Source: Franconibacter helveticus LMG 23732 (GTDB lineage Bacteria; Pseudomonadota; Gammaproteobacteria; Enterobacterales; Enterobacteriaceae). Taken from it: a stretch of DNA of 64,000 nt. Below are positions 50,807 through 60,328 of the stretch, piece by piece; position 1 is the first letter of the stretch, and each line of letters opens with the position of its first letter. Below the pieces are notes generated by a model, which saw only the letters and a list, made by a program, of their open reading frames with translations, ran no database searches and had not been told where the DNA came from. The position numbers and the translations under genes were made by a program. The stretch lies in the NCBI RefSeq assembly GCF_000463115.2, contig NZ_AWFX01000026.1:1-64000 (forward strand), given 5' to 3'.

Positions 50807-51676
50807 TTTCGACGCCGTTTCGAAGGCGGCGCGATTCATTTTGCCCGTTTGCAGAAGCTGCGCCACTTCGTCCCATAGTACGTAAAGCCATCGACGCCAG
50901 AGGAACGATTCCGCCACCGGCGCGTGTCGCAGATAGTGCCAGAACAGGCTTTCCGCCAGCGGCGTGTCGAAGAGGCGAAACAGTTCATATTCACGCGGCG
51001 CCCACAAGATAACGCCCGGGCTTACCATCGCCAGAAGCTGATCGCTTCTGGCGTCTTTCAGCATGCTTCGCAGACTGAAATGACCATGAATTAATACGCA
51101 ATTATCGCTAAAACCGGCGAACATCTCGTCTAAACACTCTCGGGTGCGGAACAATATCCGGCGGTCCTGCATGGTCAGACCGGTATTTTTATACTGGTTG
51201 AGCGTGCTCCAGAGCACTTCCACGCGCTGACGATACCATGAAGGCCAGATGTTCTCCTGGGTGCTGTCGACATTGCCTACGCAGCCATGGCTGTCGACCC
51301 GGTGCCAGGCCAGCAGCGCCTCGACAATCTGATCTTTCAGCTGTTCCCAGCGTTCCGGCGTGCGGGAGGGCGCTTCTACCGGCACGCCGCGCAACCTTTC
51401 CATTAGCAGGACGTCCGGCCCCGGATGCTCCTCATGCGTCATCACGCCATACACGACCGGCATGCGTACCGTTCCGGAACGCGCAAGCATTGAAATTTTC
51501 CAGGCCAGCTGTCTGGCAAGTCCCGGCGTGGTAAAGCTCCTGGCGAGCAGCGGCATCGGGTTGCCGTGACTGTCATACAGCGACCAGAGCGCCGTATCGG
51601 GTTTCTCAGTTATGCATTCAAGACGGCTTAGCTTTTCGCCTAACAGATGACTCAGTTCCGCACGCAGTTGCTCCAT
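50783..51676 (-). CDS. ycbJ: Phosphotransferase-like protein YcbJ
   Basis: 297-aa protein, the same length as E. coli YcbJ, of unknown function with distant similarity to aminoglycoside phosphotransferase-fold kinases: VLLMERLRGVPVEAP resembles the hinge and NCVLIHGHFSLRSML stands where a HGD-type catalytic loop would be, but the Asp is replaced (HGHF), so kinase activity is doubtful. Convergent with elyC with a 24-bp overlap of coding ends and no terminator between. Confidence 0.9.
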   Translation of the reverse strand: MEQLRAELSHLLGEKLSRLECITEKPDTALWSLYDSHGNPMPLLARSFTTPGLARQLAWKISMLARSGTVRMPVVYGVMTHEEHPGPDVLLMERLRGVPVEAPSRTPERWEQLKDQIVEALLAWHRVDSHGCVGNVDSTQENIWPSWYRQRVEVLWSTLNQYKNTGLTMQDRRILFRTRECLDEMFAGFSDNCVLIHGHFSLRSMLKDARSDQLLAMVSPGVILWAPREYELFRLFDTPLAESLFWHYLRHAPVAESFLWRRWLYVLWDEVAQLLQTGKMNRAAFETASKSLLPWVA

Positions 51677-51747
51677 TTCCCGTTACCCTTATAAATACTG
51701 GTACTTTTTATAATGGGCGTCCTTTCGCGAGATGTCATCTGATGAGA

Positions 51748-52194
51748 TCAAGAAGCAGGCTGATTACCGCTTAACCGATACAGCGGCAGATGGCCGGTAA
51801 GTTTATTGATTTTCTTTTTAGGTCCCAGCAACCCGACCGCCGCCAGCCCAATCGCCTCGCTTCGCGCCTGTGATATCCGCTCGCCATATTCTTCATAGGT
51901 TTTGCAAGACTGCGCCAGCGTGCTGAAGGGCATGACCAGAATCTCCGGGTCGGATAACGCGCGGGCGAGCGTGGTGGTGAGCGGCTCCTCCTGCGTAAGC
52001 AAAATGGGTAAAGGCGCGTAGATAACCCCAGGATAAACGACCCCATCCTGGCTTTGCATCTCTGGTCCTACCAGATTATCCACCTGCCTGCCAAGGCTCA
52101 CGCCGATAACGCTTGCCGCATTTATAGCGAGCCCCGGCGTTAACGTTTTCTCGACGATAATGGCGCATTTATGCTGGCTTGCATCGAATTTCAT
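51748..52194 (-). CDS. DUF2000 family protein
   Basis: 148-aa small soluble protein of the DUF2000 family; function unknown. The sequence begins MKFDASQHKCAIIVEKTLTPG and has GLAINAASVIGVSLGR, VYPGVIYAPLPILL and IGLAAVGLLGPKKKINKLTGHLPLYR, the expected family pattern. I recall a fold like peptidyl-tRNA hydrolase 2 for this family but cannot verify it. No signal peptide or membrane segment. AAGGATGACGAC precedes the ATG. It is divergent from an Lrp-type regulator and absent at this place in E. coli K-12, so probably the regulator's target. Confidence 0.85.
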   Translation of the reverse strand: MKFDASQHKCAIIVEKTLTPGLAINAASVIGVSLGRQVDNLVGPEMQSQDGVVYPGVIYAPLPILLTQEEPLTTTLARALSDPEILVMPFSTLAQSCKTYEEYGERISQARSEAIGLAAVGLLGPKKKINKLTGHLPLYRLSGNQPAS

Positions 52195-52334
52195 GTCGTC
52201 ATCCTTACTCTGTTTAAATGTGTTAAGTGAAAAGAGAGTGTGACGCAGAAACAGCGGTTAAACTGACCTAATCTTGTTCTCTTTTTTATTAGTATGAAAA
52301 ATATTTTCGCTTTCACGGTCAAAAAGGAAAAATC
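52195..52334. promoter_or_regulatory. Divergent promoter region of the DUF2000/Lrp pair
   Basis: AT-rich 140 bp between two divergent starts. GAAAA-ATA-TTTTC (52296-52308) is a perfect 5-bp inverted repeat with a 3-bp centre, 26 bp before the regulator's ATG, a candidate operator for its own product. Confidence 0.5.
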
Positions 52335-52814
52335 ATGCCAGAAGTGGACTTAACGTCTGTTGATGTCACGTTACTGACTCTGCTGCAAAACGATGCGCGT
52401 ATAACGAACCAGACGCTGGCCGAAGCCGTAAACCTTTCGGCTTCGCCCTGCTGGAGAAAAGTGCGAAGGCTTGAAGAAGAGAAAGTGATTCTGGGATATC
52501 ACGCTGCGCTGGACAGGCGGAAAATTGGTCTTGGCGTAATGGTGTTTGTCCGGGTCAGCATCGACAGCCACAGCGAAGCGCAGGCGCGCAAGTTTGAACA
52601 GGAAGTTCAGGAGCTGGAAAATGTGGTGGCCTGTTATAGCATTGGCGGCGACGCCGATTTTTTATTGCAGGTGGTCGCGCAAAGCCTGGATGCTTATTCC
52701 GATTTCGCCATGTCAGTGCTGCGCCGCCTGCCAGGCATTAAAGCGATGCAGAGCATGTTCGTTTTAAAAGAGATAAAACCCTTCACCACGCTTCCGGTTA
52801 GCGCTTCGCAATAA
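52335..52814 (+). CDS. Lrp/AsnC family transcriptional regulator
   Basis: 159-aa feast/famine regulator. The N-terminal winged helix-turn-helix (DVTLLTLLQNDARITNQTLAEAVNLSASPCWRKVRRLEEEKVI, about residues 9-53) is followed by the C-terminal RAM effector-binding domain (VMVFVRVSIDSHSEAQARKF; VVACYSIGGDADFLLQVVA). It is not Lrp itself nor AsnC; members of this size commonly act locally on a divergent gene. AAAGGAAAA lies before the ATG. It shares a 140-bp divergent promoter with the DUF2000 gene and ends at a terminator shared with kdsB. Its ligand is unknown. Confidence 0.92.
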   Translation: MPEVDLTSVDVTLLTLLQNDARITNQTLAEAVNLSASPCWRKVRRLEEEKVILGYHAALDRRKIGLGVMVFVRVSIDSHSEAQARKFEQEVQELENVVACYSIGGDADFLLQVVAQSLDAYSDFAMSVLRRLPGIKAMQSMFVLKEIKPFTTLPVSASQ

Positions 52815-52816
52815 GG

Positions 52817-52848
52817 TTAAAAAAACCGGCGCTATGGCCGGTTTTTTT
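52817..52848. terminator. Bidirectional terminator between the Lrp-type gene and kdsB
   Basis: TTAAAAAAACCGGC GCTAT GGCCGGTTTTTTTAA; the right arm reaches the kdsB stop codon. Confidence 0.9.
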
Positions 52849-53593
52849 AACGCATCTCTTTACGCACGCGCTCCAGATCTTCAGGGGTGTCAACGCCAGT
52901 ACCGGGCACTTCCTGCGCAACATCGACATGAATTTTTTCACCGTACCAGAGCACGCGTAACTGCTCCAGCATCTCGATACGCTCAAGCTGGCTTGGTTGC
53001 CAGGTTACGTAGCGGCGAATAAAGCCAGCGCGATAGCCGTAAATGCCGATATGGCGCAGCAGCGTATCGCCGATAGCCTCATGAGACTGCGCGAAACGAT
53101 CGCGATCCCAGGGGATGGTGGCGCGAGAAAAATAGAGCGCATTGCCTTCAGCATCGCGCACCACTTTTACCGCGTTCGGGTTGAATGCTTCTTCCGCTGA
53201 GCTAATGGGAACGGCAAGCGTCGCCATACCAGCAGCGCTTCGGGAAAGGTTATCGGCAAGCTGGCGGATGATGGCGGGCGGAATAGCGGGTTCATCGCCC
53301 TGCACGTTAACAATAACGGTATCATCTGCGAAACCGCATTTTTCAACCACTTCCGCCAGGCGTTCCGTACCGGACTGATGGTCGGCGCGCGTCATGCAGA
53401 CTTCACCGCCAGCAGATTCCACAGCACGGGCTACTTCTTCGTGATCGGTCGCGACGATAATGCGTTCAGCGCCAGATTCACGGGCGCGCTCAAGCACGTG
53501 TACTATCATCGGCTTGCCGTTAATATCCACCAGCGGTTTACCCGGCAGACGTGTCGAAGCGTAGCGAGCAGGGATAATAACGACGAAACTCAT
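52847..53593 (-). CDS. kdsB: 3-deoxy-manno-octulosonate cytidylyltransferase
   Basis: 248-aa enzyme activating Kdo as CMP-Kdo for lipopolysaccharide inner core synthesis. N-terminal nucleotide-binding sequence [18 protein letters not shown], then [39 protein letters not shown] and [16 protein letters not shown]. Full E. coli length. Its start overlaps the ycaR stop by 4 bp. It sits two genes away from lpxK and msbA, all serving LPS biogenesis. Confidence 0.98.
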   Translation of the reverse strand: MSFVVIIPARYASTRLPGKPLVDINGKPMIVHVLERARESGAERIIVATDHEEVARAVESAGGEVCMTRADHQSGTERLAEVVEKCGFADDTVIVNVQGDEPAIPPAIIRQLADNLSRSAAGMATLAVPISSAEEAFNPNAVKVVRDAEGNALYFSRATIPWDRDRFAQSHEAIGDTLLRHIGIYGYRAGFIRRYVTWQPSQLERIEMLEQLRVLWYGEKIHVDVAQEVPGTGVDTPEDLERVRKEMR

Positions 53594-53772
53594 GGCCTGG
53601 TCTCTTCAGCGGTGAGCGAACGGGCTTCATTTTCCAGTAAAACGGGAATGCCGTCGCGCAGCGGGAAAGCCAGACTGTCCGTTTTGCAGATGAGTTCTTG
53701 TTTTTCCTGATTGAAATAGAGTTTGCCGTTACACACCGGGCAAGCGATGATTTCCAGTAAACGATGATCCAT
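53590..53772 (-). CDS. ycaR: Small UPF0434/Trm112-like protein YcaR
   Basis: 60-aa protein of the UPF0434 (Trm112p-like) family: [20 protein letters not shown] shows the CPVC zinc pair, with [20 protein letters not shown] downstream. E. coli has the same 60-residue protein in the same place. Function unknown. Overlaps kdsB by 4 bp, so translation is coupled. Confidence 0.95.
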   Translation of the reverse strand: MDHRLLEIIACPVCNGKLYFNQEKQELICKTDSLAFPLRDGIPVLLENEARSLTAEETRP

Positions 53773-53823
53773 AGTAACTCCTGATAACGCGGAATATTAT
53801 TTCTTAGAGGATATCACAAGCGT

Positions 53824-55056
53824 TTAATTTACCGCGTCAATTTCCCACCCCGTATTCCAGTGCGAAGCCAGCGCCGCAGGCAAGGAGGCGCAGATGACTT
53901 GCTTCGCGCCCTGCCAGAGAGCAAATTCGCTAATGGCTTTTTGCAAACCTGCAACCATTCCCGCGCCAGGCCTTACGCCTTCTTCAAGCCAAAGGTTGAT
54001 AACCTCAAGCTGCTGACGCTGGCGGTGCATTTTTGCATCCATTCGCCCCACTAACGCGCCCTGATGCAATAGCGGTAAAACAAAGTAGCCATACTGCCGT
54101 TTTTGCGCCGGGGTATAGCACTCCAGACGATAAGAAAAATCAAAAAACTGTTCGGCGCGACGGCGATCCCAGACTACGGGATCGAAAGGCGACAGCACTG
54201 CGCTGTGCGTAGCATTTAGTTTATTCGCCTGCGCTTGTGATAACAGCGGTAAAAGCGACTGATGCAGCCACATCGGGCCAAGCCGCTCGACGTCGACTTG
54301 CACGACCCGCCCTTCCCTTTGCCACTCTTCCAGTAAAGGCAGAGCCTTAATATTGCGTAAGCGGTAATAGTCCGCCAGCCAGTCGGCGCGAAAAATACCA
54401 AGGCTTCGGGCGCTGTTTTCCAGCATTTTCACTTCAGCATGCGCCTGTTCAATTAAATGAAGCGCATCATCCCAGTGCGGCAGTACCCGGGAAGTGAGGT
54501 CGTAAACGCGCTGGAAATTGCGCCGCTCTACCACCATGACTTTACCGGCGGTAAATAGCCCCTCCAGATGCTTCTTATGGGGTTTCCATTCCCACCAGCC
54601 GCTTGCGCCTTTGTGCGGATGCTCAAAATCTGCGGAGCGAACCGGACCATTAAGTTCAATATGCTCAAGCAATTGCGCAATTTCTTGCGCATGTTCCGTC
54701 ATCCATTCCGGGCGGTATTTCCAGCCCATCTTTTCCGGATTCAACATGCGATGGCGCACCAGGGCAAAATCGCTTCGCGGCATGAAACAGGCTTCGTGCG
54801 CCCAATATTCCATTAGCTCGCCGCGCGCCAGCGCTTCGTCGAGCCACACATTTGGAAAGCGGCCGAGACGGCTGAAAAGCACCAGATAAGGACTGCGTGC
54901 GACAATGTTAATCGTGTCTATCTGCAACAGCGACATGCGGGAAACGGTGGCGAGAATATCTTCTTGCCGGGCGAAACGGCGGGGCTTCTTCAGCAGGCCC
55001 TGCGCCGCCAGATGAAGATGCCGCGCCGCGCGCAAAGAGAGGTTTATTCGGGACAT
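53824..55056 (-). CDS. ycaQ: DNA glycosylase YcaQ (interstrand crosslink unhooking)
   Basis: 410-aa protein of the HTH_42/AlkX family, the same length as E. coli YcaQ, which cleaves N-alkylated bases and unhooks interstrand crosslinks. Conserved blocks include QEDILATVSRMSLLQIDTINIVARSPYLVLFSRLG in the N-terminal winged-helix region, EYWAHEACFMPRSDF, and the C-terminal FDPVVWDRRRAEQFFDFSYRLECY. It is 42 bp downstream of lpxK on the same strand; an inverted repeat in that gap includes its probable ribosome site. Confidence 0.93.
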   Translation of the reverse strand: MSRINLSLRAARHLHLAAQGLLKKPRRFARQEDILATVSRMSLLQIDTINIVARSPYLVLFSRLGRFPNVWLDEALARGELMEYWAHEACFMPRSDFALVRHRMLNPEKMGWKYRPEWMTEHAQEIAQLLEHIELNGPVRSADFEHPHKGASGWWEWKPHKKHLEGLFTAGKVMVVERRNFQRVYDLTSRVLPHWDDALHLIEQAHAEVKMLENSARSLGIFRADWLADYYRLRNIKALPLLEEWQREGRVVQVDVERLGPMWLHQSLLPLLSQAQANKLNATHSAVLSPFDPVVWDRRRAEQFFDFSYRLECYTPAQKRQYGYFVLPLLHQGALVGRMDAKMHRQRQQLEVINLWLEEGVRPGAGMVAGLQKAISEFALWQGAKQVICASLPAALASHWNTGWEIDAVN

Positions 55057-55059
55057 GGC

Positions 55060-55093
55060 TTCGGCTTCCTGTCAGAAAAGATGCGAAGCCGAA
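55060..55093 (-). repeat. 9-bp inverted repeat between lpxK and ycaQ
   Basis: TTCGGCTTC (55060-55068) and GAAGCCGAA (55085-55093) are perfect inverted copies with a 16-nt loop. In the mRNA the downstream arm runs to within three bases of the ycaQ AUG, and its AGGA is the only ribosome-site candidate. No T-run follows, so it looks like a translational hairpin rather than a terminator. Confidence 0.6.
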
Positions 55094-55098
55094 AAGGG

Positions 55099-56076
55099 CT
55101 AACGCACCAGTGCGTGTAAGGTATCCACCAGTTCATCAGCCTGCGAACCGGCAAATGTGGCATCAACCGGCAGGTACCACCACTGCGGACGCGCGAATTC
55201 GCGACATTTCACCGCATCCTTCTCCGTCATCACCAGAGACTGCTTATCGTTGATAAACGCAGCCACTTGCGCTTCGTCCAGTGCCTGATGATCGGCAAGG
55301 CTGATGGTCTTGACCGGCTGAACGCCAGCCTGTTCCAGCGTGGCGAAAAAACGCGGCGGATGGCCAATTCCCGCCATGGCGACGACCTGCGGCAAGCTGT
55401 CAACGGAACGTTTTTCCCCCGTTTGCAGGTTGATGGCAAGGCCAGGCTGAAGGGTCATGGCAATTTCGCCTGTATGCGCTTCGCCGCCATTGGTGATAAC
55501 CGCATCCACGCTACGAAGCCTTCCGGCGCGCTCGCGCATCGGACCTGCCGGCAGCCACCAGCCGTTGCCAAAGCGTCGCGCGCCGTCAATGACCACGATT
55601 TCTTTGTCTCTGGCCAGCGCGTAATGTTGCAGGCCGTCATCGGTAATAATGATTTGCAGCGGATGCGCAGCAAGCAGCGCCTTGACCGCATCGGCCCGCA
55701 CCGGAGAAACAGCAACAGGCGCGCCAGTTCGCTGAAAAATTAATACCGGTTCGTCGCCCGCTTCGCCAGTGGAGGTCTGCGGCGTTAAAAGCAGAGGATA
55801 ATGGGCTGCTTTACCGCCATAGCCCCGCGATACCACACCAACCCGCACGCCGCGCCGTTGCAGTTGTTCAACCAGCCAGACCACGACCGGCGTTTTACCA
55901 TTACCGCCCGCAGTAAGGTTGCCTACCACCACAACCGGTACCGGAGCGCGCCAGGCGCGACGCAGGCCAAGCCGGTAGCTCAACTTAATCAGGCCGCTTA
56001 CCAACCCATAGAGCCAGGAAAAAGGCAACAGCAGCAGCCACAGCGGAGACTGACCGGACCAGATGCGCTCAATCAT
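55099..56076 (-). CDS. lpxK: Tetraacyldisaccharide 4'-kinase
   Basis: 325-aa inner-membrane-associated kinase that phosphorylates the 4' position of lipid A disaccharide to give lipid IVA. An N-terminal membrane helix ([21 protein letters not shown]), Walker [21 protein letters not shown] near 51-65, [14 protein letters not shown] with the catalytic Asp pair near 138, and [17 protein letters not shown] follow. The start overlaps the msbA stop by 4 bp. Confidence 0.98.
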   Translation of the reverse strand: MIERIWSGQSPLWLLLLPFSWLYGLVSGLIKLSYRLGLRRAWRAPVPVVVVGNLTAGGNGKTPVVVWLVEQLQRRGVRVGVVSRGYGGKAAHYPLLLTPQTSTGEAGDEPVLIFQRTGAPVAVSPVRADAVKALLAAHPLQIIITDDGLQHYALARDKEIVVIDGARRFGNGWWLPAGPMRERAGRLRSVDAVITNGGEAHTGEIAMTLQPGLAINLQTGEKRSVDSLPQVVAMAGIGHPPRFFATLEQAGVQPVKTISLADHQALDEAQVAAFINDKQSLVMTEKDAVKCREFARPQWWYLPVDATFAGSQADELVDTLHALVR

Positions 56077-57821
56077 TCGCCAAACTGCATTTTATGAAGC
56101 TGAGCATAAACGCCGCCATGGGCAAGCAATGCCGCATGATTGCCGCGTTCGACAATACGGCCATCTTCCACCACGACTATCTCATCAGCCTGTTCGATGG
56201 TGGAAAGCCGATGTGCGATAACCAGCGAAGTACGGTTTTTTTGCAGCTCATCCAGCGCAGCCTGAATGGCTCGTTCAGATTCCGTATCCAGCGCCGACGT
56301 CGCTTCATCCAGAATAAGAATGGGGCTGTCGCGCAGCAGCGCGCGGGCGATGGCGATACGTTGACGCTGACCGCCGGAAAGCAGCACGCCGTTTTCGCCA
56401 ATGACGGTATCCAGACCGTTATCCATTTTGTTGATGAAGTCCATGGCATAGGCCATACGGGCGGCTTTTTCGATATCTTCGCGGCTGTAATCTTCCGTAC
56501 GAGCATAGGCGATGTTGTTCGCAATGGTGTCGTTAAACAGATGAACGTTCTGAGAAACCAGCGCAACCTGATTACGTAAAGATGAGAGCGTATATTCACG
56601 CAGATCATGGCCGTCCATCAGGATTTCGCCGTCGTCAATATCGTAAAAACGGGTGATAAGACTGGCGATGGTTGATTTACCCGACCCCGAACGGCCTACC
56701 AGCGCCACGGTTTTCCCTGCCGGGATAGTCAGGTTGATATCGCGCAGAGCGGGAATATCACGCCCCGGATAAGTGAACGTAACATGGCGAAATTCCACAT
56801 CGCCTTTAGCACGTTCAATAACGCGCGTCCCTTCATCTTTTTCCTGCTCGCTGTCCAGAATAGCGAACAGCGTCTGGCATGCCGCCATGCCGCGCTGGAA
56901 CTGCGCGTTTACGTTAGTTAACGACTTCAGCGGGCGCATCAGGGCTATCATGGAAGAAAAGACCACGGTGATGGTCCCTGCGGTTAATGTTTCCATCACG
57001 CTCGGGAAGCTCGCTGCATACAGCACAAAAGCAAGCGCCAGCGAGGCGATGAGCTGAATAAGCGGATCGGATATAGAAGAGGCGGAAACCATCTTCATAC
57101 CCTGAAGACGCATCTTGTTACTGACTTTCGCAAAGCGATCGGCCTCTACCTCCTGGCCGCCGAAAATCAGTACCTCTTTATGCCCTTTCAGCATCTGTTC
57201 CGCACTCGTGGTCACCTGCCCCATCGTGTTCTGCATATTTTTACTGATGCTGCGAAAGCGCTTTGAGACGATACGGATGGCAACAGAGACGATGGGCGCC
57301 AGGACAATCAAAATCAGGGAAAGCTGCCAGCTGTAATAAAACATCATAATGAACAGGCCGATAATCGACGCGCCTTCGCGCACTACGGTGATAAGCGCGC
57401 TGGATGAGGAAGAGGCAACCTGTTCAGAATCGTAAGTAATACGGGAAAGCAGCGTACCGGTGGACTGTTTATCAAAGAAGGCGACAGGCATGCCCATCAT
57501 GTGATTAAACAGGCGACGACGCATGGTCATGACTACTTTGCCTGACACCCATGAAATGCAGTAGCTTGAAACATAACTGGTGATGCCACGCAGAACCATC
57601 AATCCTATCACTACCAGCGGCATCCATAGCAAAACAGAGCGGTCTGTTTTGCCAAAACCTTCATCCAGCAGAGGCTTAAGCAGCGACAGCATATAAGTGT
57701 CGCTGGCCGCGTTGAGGATTAACGCTACCGCTGCCACTATCAGCCCGGCTTTAAAAGGGGCGATAATAGGCCAGAGACGGCGGAAGGTCTGCCACGTGGA
57801 AAGATCTTTATCGTTATGCAT
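56073..57821 (-). CDS. msbA: Lipid A flippase MsbA
   Basis: 582-aa homodimeric ABC exporter that flips lipid A-core across the inner membrane. Six membrane helices occupy about residues 20-320, and the ATPase follows: Walker [19 protein letters not shown] near 376-390, Q-loop [13 protein letters not shown], signature [17 protein letters not shown], Walker [15 protein letters not shown]-loop [10 protein letters not shown]. Full length. Cotranscribed with lpxK, with comEC 36 bp upstream on the same strand. Confidence 0.99.
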   Translation of the reverse strand: MHNDKDLSTWQTFRRLWPIIAPFKAGLIVAAVALILNAASDTYMLSLLKPLLDEGFGKTDRSVLLWMPLVVIGLMVLRGITSYVSSYCISWVSGKVVMTMRRRLFNHMMGMPVAFFDKQSTGTLLSRITYDSEQVASSSSSALITVVREGASIIGLFIMMFYYSWQLSLILIVLAPIVSVAIRIVSKRFRSISKNMQNTMGQVTTSAEQMLKGHKEVLIFGGQEVEADRFAKVSNKMRLQGMKMVSASSISDPLIQLIASLALAFVLYAASFPSVMETLTAGTITVVFSSMIALMRPLKSLTNVNAQFQRGMAACQTLFAILDSEQEKDEGTRVIERAKGDVEFRHVTFTYPGRDIPALRDINLTIPAGKTVALVGRSGSGKSTIASLITRFYDIDDGEILMDGHDLREYTLSSLRNQVALVSQNVHLFNDTIANNIAYARTEDYSREDIEKAARMAYAMDFINKMDNGLDTVIGENGVLLSGGQRQRIAIARALLRDSPILILDEATSALDTESERAIQAALDELQKNRTSLVIAHRLSTIEQADEIVVVEDGRIVERGNHAALLAHGGVYAQLHKMQFGE

Positions 57822-57857
57822 TCATAAAACCAGCATTTGTTGAAATAGCCGCATATT

Positions 57858-60125
57858 CTACCTGTTATCCGCAGGTGCGCCAAACCACTGATGATACCAG
57901 CGGGGCAAAATTTGCTCGCGTAACCCTTTTATTTGCCAGCCTTCTGGTGAAAAATCCACCGTTAACTGTCCTGACTGCGCCGTGTCGTACCAGCGATAGC
58001 CATGCCTGCCATAACGTCGGGTGACTTTCACAGAAGGCAAGCGCCAGGCGTTATAACGCGATACCGAAGCCAGGGCGGCTCTCCCGTCGACCTGCGACAA
58101 CAGCTGTTCGCTGGAAGAGGTGCGGCTGCCATGATGAGGAACAATCAGCAATTCCGATCGTAGCGCCTGCCGGTAATTTTTTAACATAGTCAGCTCAGCT
58201 GGCGCTTCAATGTCGCCTGTAAGCAACACGCTGTTTCGCCCGTCGTTCACCCTCACAACACAGGAGCCGTTATTGCCAGCCTTTACCGCCCCGGCAAGAG
58301 GCCAGTGCGCTGTGAAGCTCAACCCTTGCCAACGCCAGTTTTCGCCTCGTAGACAAGGCTGATGGTGCGCCCAGCCCAACGCACTGCGGACCGTAAGGTG
58401 TGGCCAGGCGCGTAATACGCTCTCCAGCCCGCCGCGATGGTCAAGGTGTTCATGACTAAGGATAACCCCGTCAGGTTGCAGGTTGCGCCAGCGCAGCCAG
58501 GGAATGATGGTCTGCTGACCGCTGTCGCCGCCGGGCCAGGCGTTGCCCGTGTCATACAGCATTGCCCTGCCGTTACGCTCAATCACCACCGCAAGGCCGT
58601 GTCCGACATCCAGCATATGCAGCGACCACCCTACTTTTTTTTGTAGCAACCAAAGCGGCGTCGCCAGCAACCCAATGATGATGACAGCAAGCGCAGGCGA
58701 GAAAAAATGAAAGCGCAGCCGCCAGAGCACGATGCCAAACCAGGGCGCAAACGCCAGCCAGCAATAACGTTCATCAACGTCGAGCCACCCTTCAGGCAGA
58801 TTACGCAGGAAGGCAAACAGGGTTTCAAGTAAGTTATCTGCAAGCCCCCATACACCCTGTTCCGCCCACTGCCATCCGGTAAGGTTAAGGAGCATCCCCG
58901 TAAGGATAAGCGGCACGGCCAAAAAGGTAATGGCAGGCACGGCAACCAGATTCGCTGCAAGCGAAGTCAGGCTCACGCCATGAAAAAGCACGAGCTGAAC
59001 AGGCATTAGCAGCAGTGTTATGCCGGCTTGTAAGTGCGCTAATTTCAGGGGAAATCGCCACCAGACTTTTGCCTGCTTAAAAGGAAAGGGAACCCACTGG
59101 TACCAGAAAATAAGCGCAGCGACAGCGAATGCAGATAACCACAGACTTTCAGAAAGTATGGCCGTTGGTTCAATAAAGAGTATGCCTGCCACGCAGCAGA
59201 GCCAGACTTGCCAGGGGGTCCAGTTTCGACCGCTAAGGCGCAGCAGGCTCCAGAGAAAAATAGCGACCAGTGTCCGCACCGCGGGAGGGTTACTGCCAGC
59301 AAGCCATGTATAAACTGAGGCGCTTATCAGCATTGTCAGTAACGGAAAGCGATAACCGATACGGTGTGCCGGTAACGAAAGCTGTAATAAGCGCGCCAGA
59401 AGCCAACCAAGCGATCCGGCAAGTCCGATATGCAGTCCGGATATCGCCATCAGATGCGCAGTGCCAGTGTTGCGCAGCAGCATTTTAATTTCAGGGCTAA
59501 GCTTAAGCCGCTCGCCAAAACCCAGTGCCAGGATGACATCCCGCCAGGCAAACGGCGTAAGCGATGCGCTAACAGACGCGATATAACGTGAGCGCCAGTT
59601 GCAGTCGCCGCCCTTAATCCGCGCCTCGATTATTCTGCCCGTAAGCGGCATACGCTGCGACAGCGCATAGCGCTGGTTATCAAATCCGCCTTCGTTTAAT
59701 TGCCCGTGCACCGGGCGCAACCGCAGCGTCATATCCATGCGCTGCCCGACACAAACATGCTCGGGTAGATAGCTCCCTCGCAACACCACGCCGATGGCGG
59801 GAAAAACCCAGCGGTTATTAATTCTGGTGATATTGATTTGATGTTCCGTCGCGCCATCGGTGCGGATAACCACCGCTTCCACGCGCTGGTTACCTGATAA
59901 AAGCGAGTTAAAAGGCCAGCCAAGTTCTCTGGCAGCCAGCACTGACCAACAAAAAAAGAGTACTGTGCAGGCAAAGTGCTTCTGACTGCCTTTCAGCCAT
60001 CGGCAACCACTGCAAGCCAGTAGAGCAACAAATAGGGTTATGCCTTCGGCAGGAAGCGCCGGAAGGAACAACAACGGTAGCGCTCCAAAAATTACGCACA
60101 GGCAGAGAGCCGGAAGAGTAAGCAT
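57858..60125 (-). CDS. ycaI: ComEC/Rec2-family DNA internalisation protein (YcaI)
   Basis: 755-aa polytopic inner-membrane protein with three parts: an N-terminal hydrophobic region and OB-like ComEC domain (about 20-200), the competence channel domain (LMAISGLHIGLAGSLGWL near 230, continuing to 480), and a C-terminal metallo-beta-lactamase-like domain (LSHEHLDHRGGLESVLR near 558, LLTGDIEAPAE, VPHHGSRTSSSEQLL). In competent bacteria ComEC moves single-stranded DNA into the cytoplasm; the zinc motif is intact here. Together with tfoX it is part of the latent competence gene set of enterobacteria. Confidence 0.94.
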   Translation of the reverse strand: MLTLPALCLCVIFGALPLLFLPALPAEGITLFVALLACSGCRWLKGSQKHFACTVLFFCWSVLAARELGWPFNSLLSGNQRVEAVVIRTDGATEHQINITRINNRWVFPAIGVVLRGSYLPEHVCVGQRMDMTLRLRPVHGQLNEGGFDNQRYALSQRMPLTGRIIEARIKGGDCNWRSRYIASVSASLTPFAWRDVILALGFGERLKLSPEIKMLLRNTGTAHLMAISGLHIGLAGSLGWLLARLLQLSLPAHRIGYRFPLLTMLISASVYTWLAGSNPPAVRTLVAIFLWSLLRLSGRNWTPWQVWLCCVAGILFIEPTAILSESLWLSAFAVAALIFWYQWVPFPFKQAKVWWRFPLKLAHLQAGITLLLMPVQLVLFHGVSLTSLAANLVAVPAITFLAVPLILTGMLLNLTGWQWAEQGVWGLADNLLETLFAFLRNLPEGWLDVDERYCWLAFAPWFGIVLWRLRFHFFSPALAVIIIGLLATPLWLLQKKVGWSLHMLDVGHGLAVVIERNGRAMLYDTGNAWPGGDSGQQTIIPWLRWRNLQPDGVILSHEHLDHRGGLESVLRAWPHLTVRSALGWAHHQPCLRGENWRWQGLSFTAHWPLAGAVKAGNNGSCVVRVNDGRNSVLLTGDIEAPAELTMLKNYRQALRSELLIVPHHGSRTSSSEQLLSQVDGRAALASVSRYNAWRLPSVKVTRRYGRHGYRWYDTAQSGQLTVDFSPEGWQIKGLREQILPRWYHQWFGAPADNR

Positions 60126-60278
60126 GACGACCTCCTTGTCAGGAGACAGTTTGCTTATCTGGCTTAACGTTGTCAGCGACAGAACAACCGTGTTGCGAGG
60201 CGCAGCGAGAGATATTGCTGTAGTTGCAGCGCTTGCGTTAAGCAGTACGAGCAGGCTCGCATCTTAAAAAAACACAAA

Positions 60279-60310
60279 AAAAATCGGCACCCTGAAAGGT
60301 GCCGATTTTT
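60279..60310 (-). terminator. ihfB terminator
   Basis: AAAAATCGGCACC CTGAAA GGTGCCGATTTTT, just downstream of ihfB on the minus strand. The rest of 60126-60278 must hold the comEC promoter; I identify nothing further. Confidence 0.93.
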
Positions 60311-60328
60311 ACTGTTCAAGCCTGAGGC

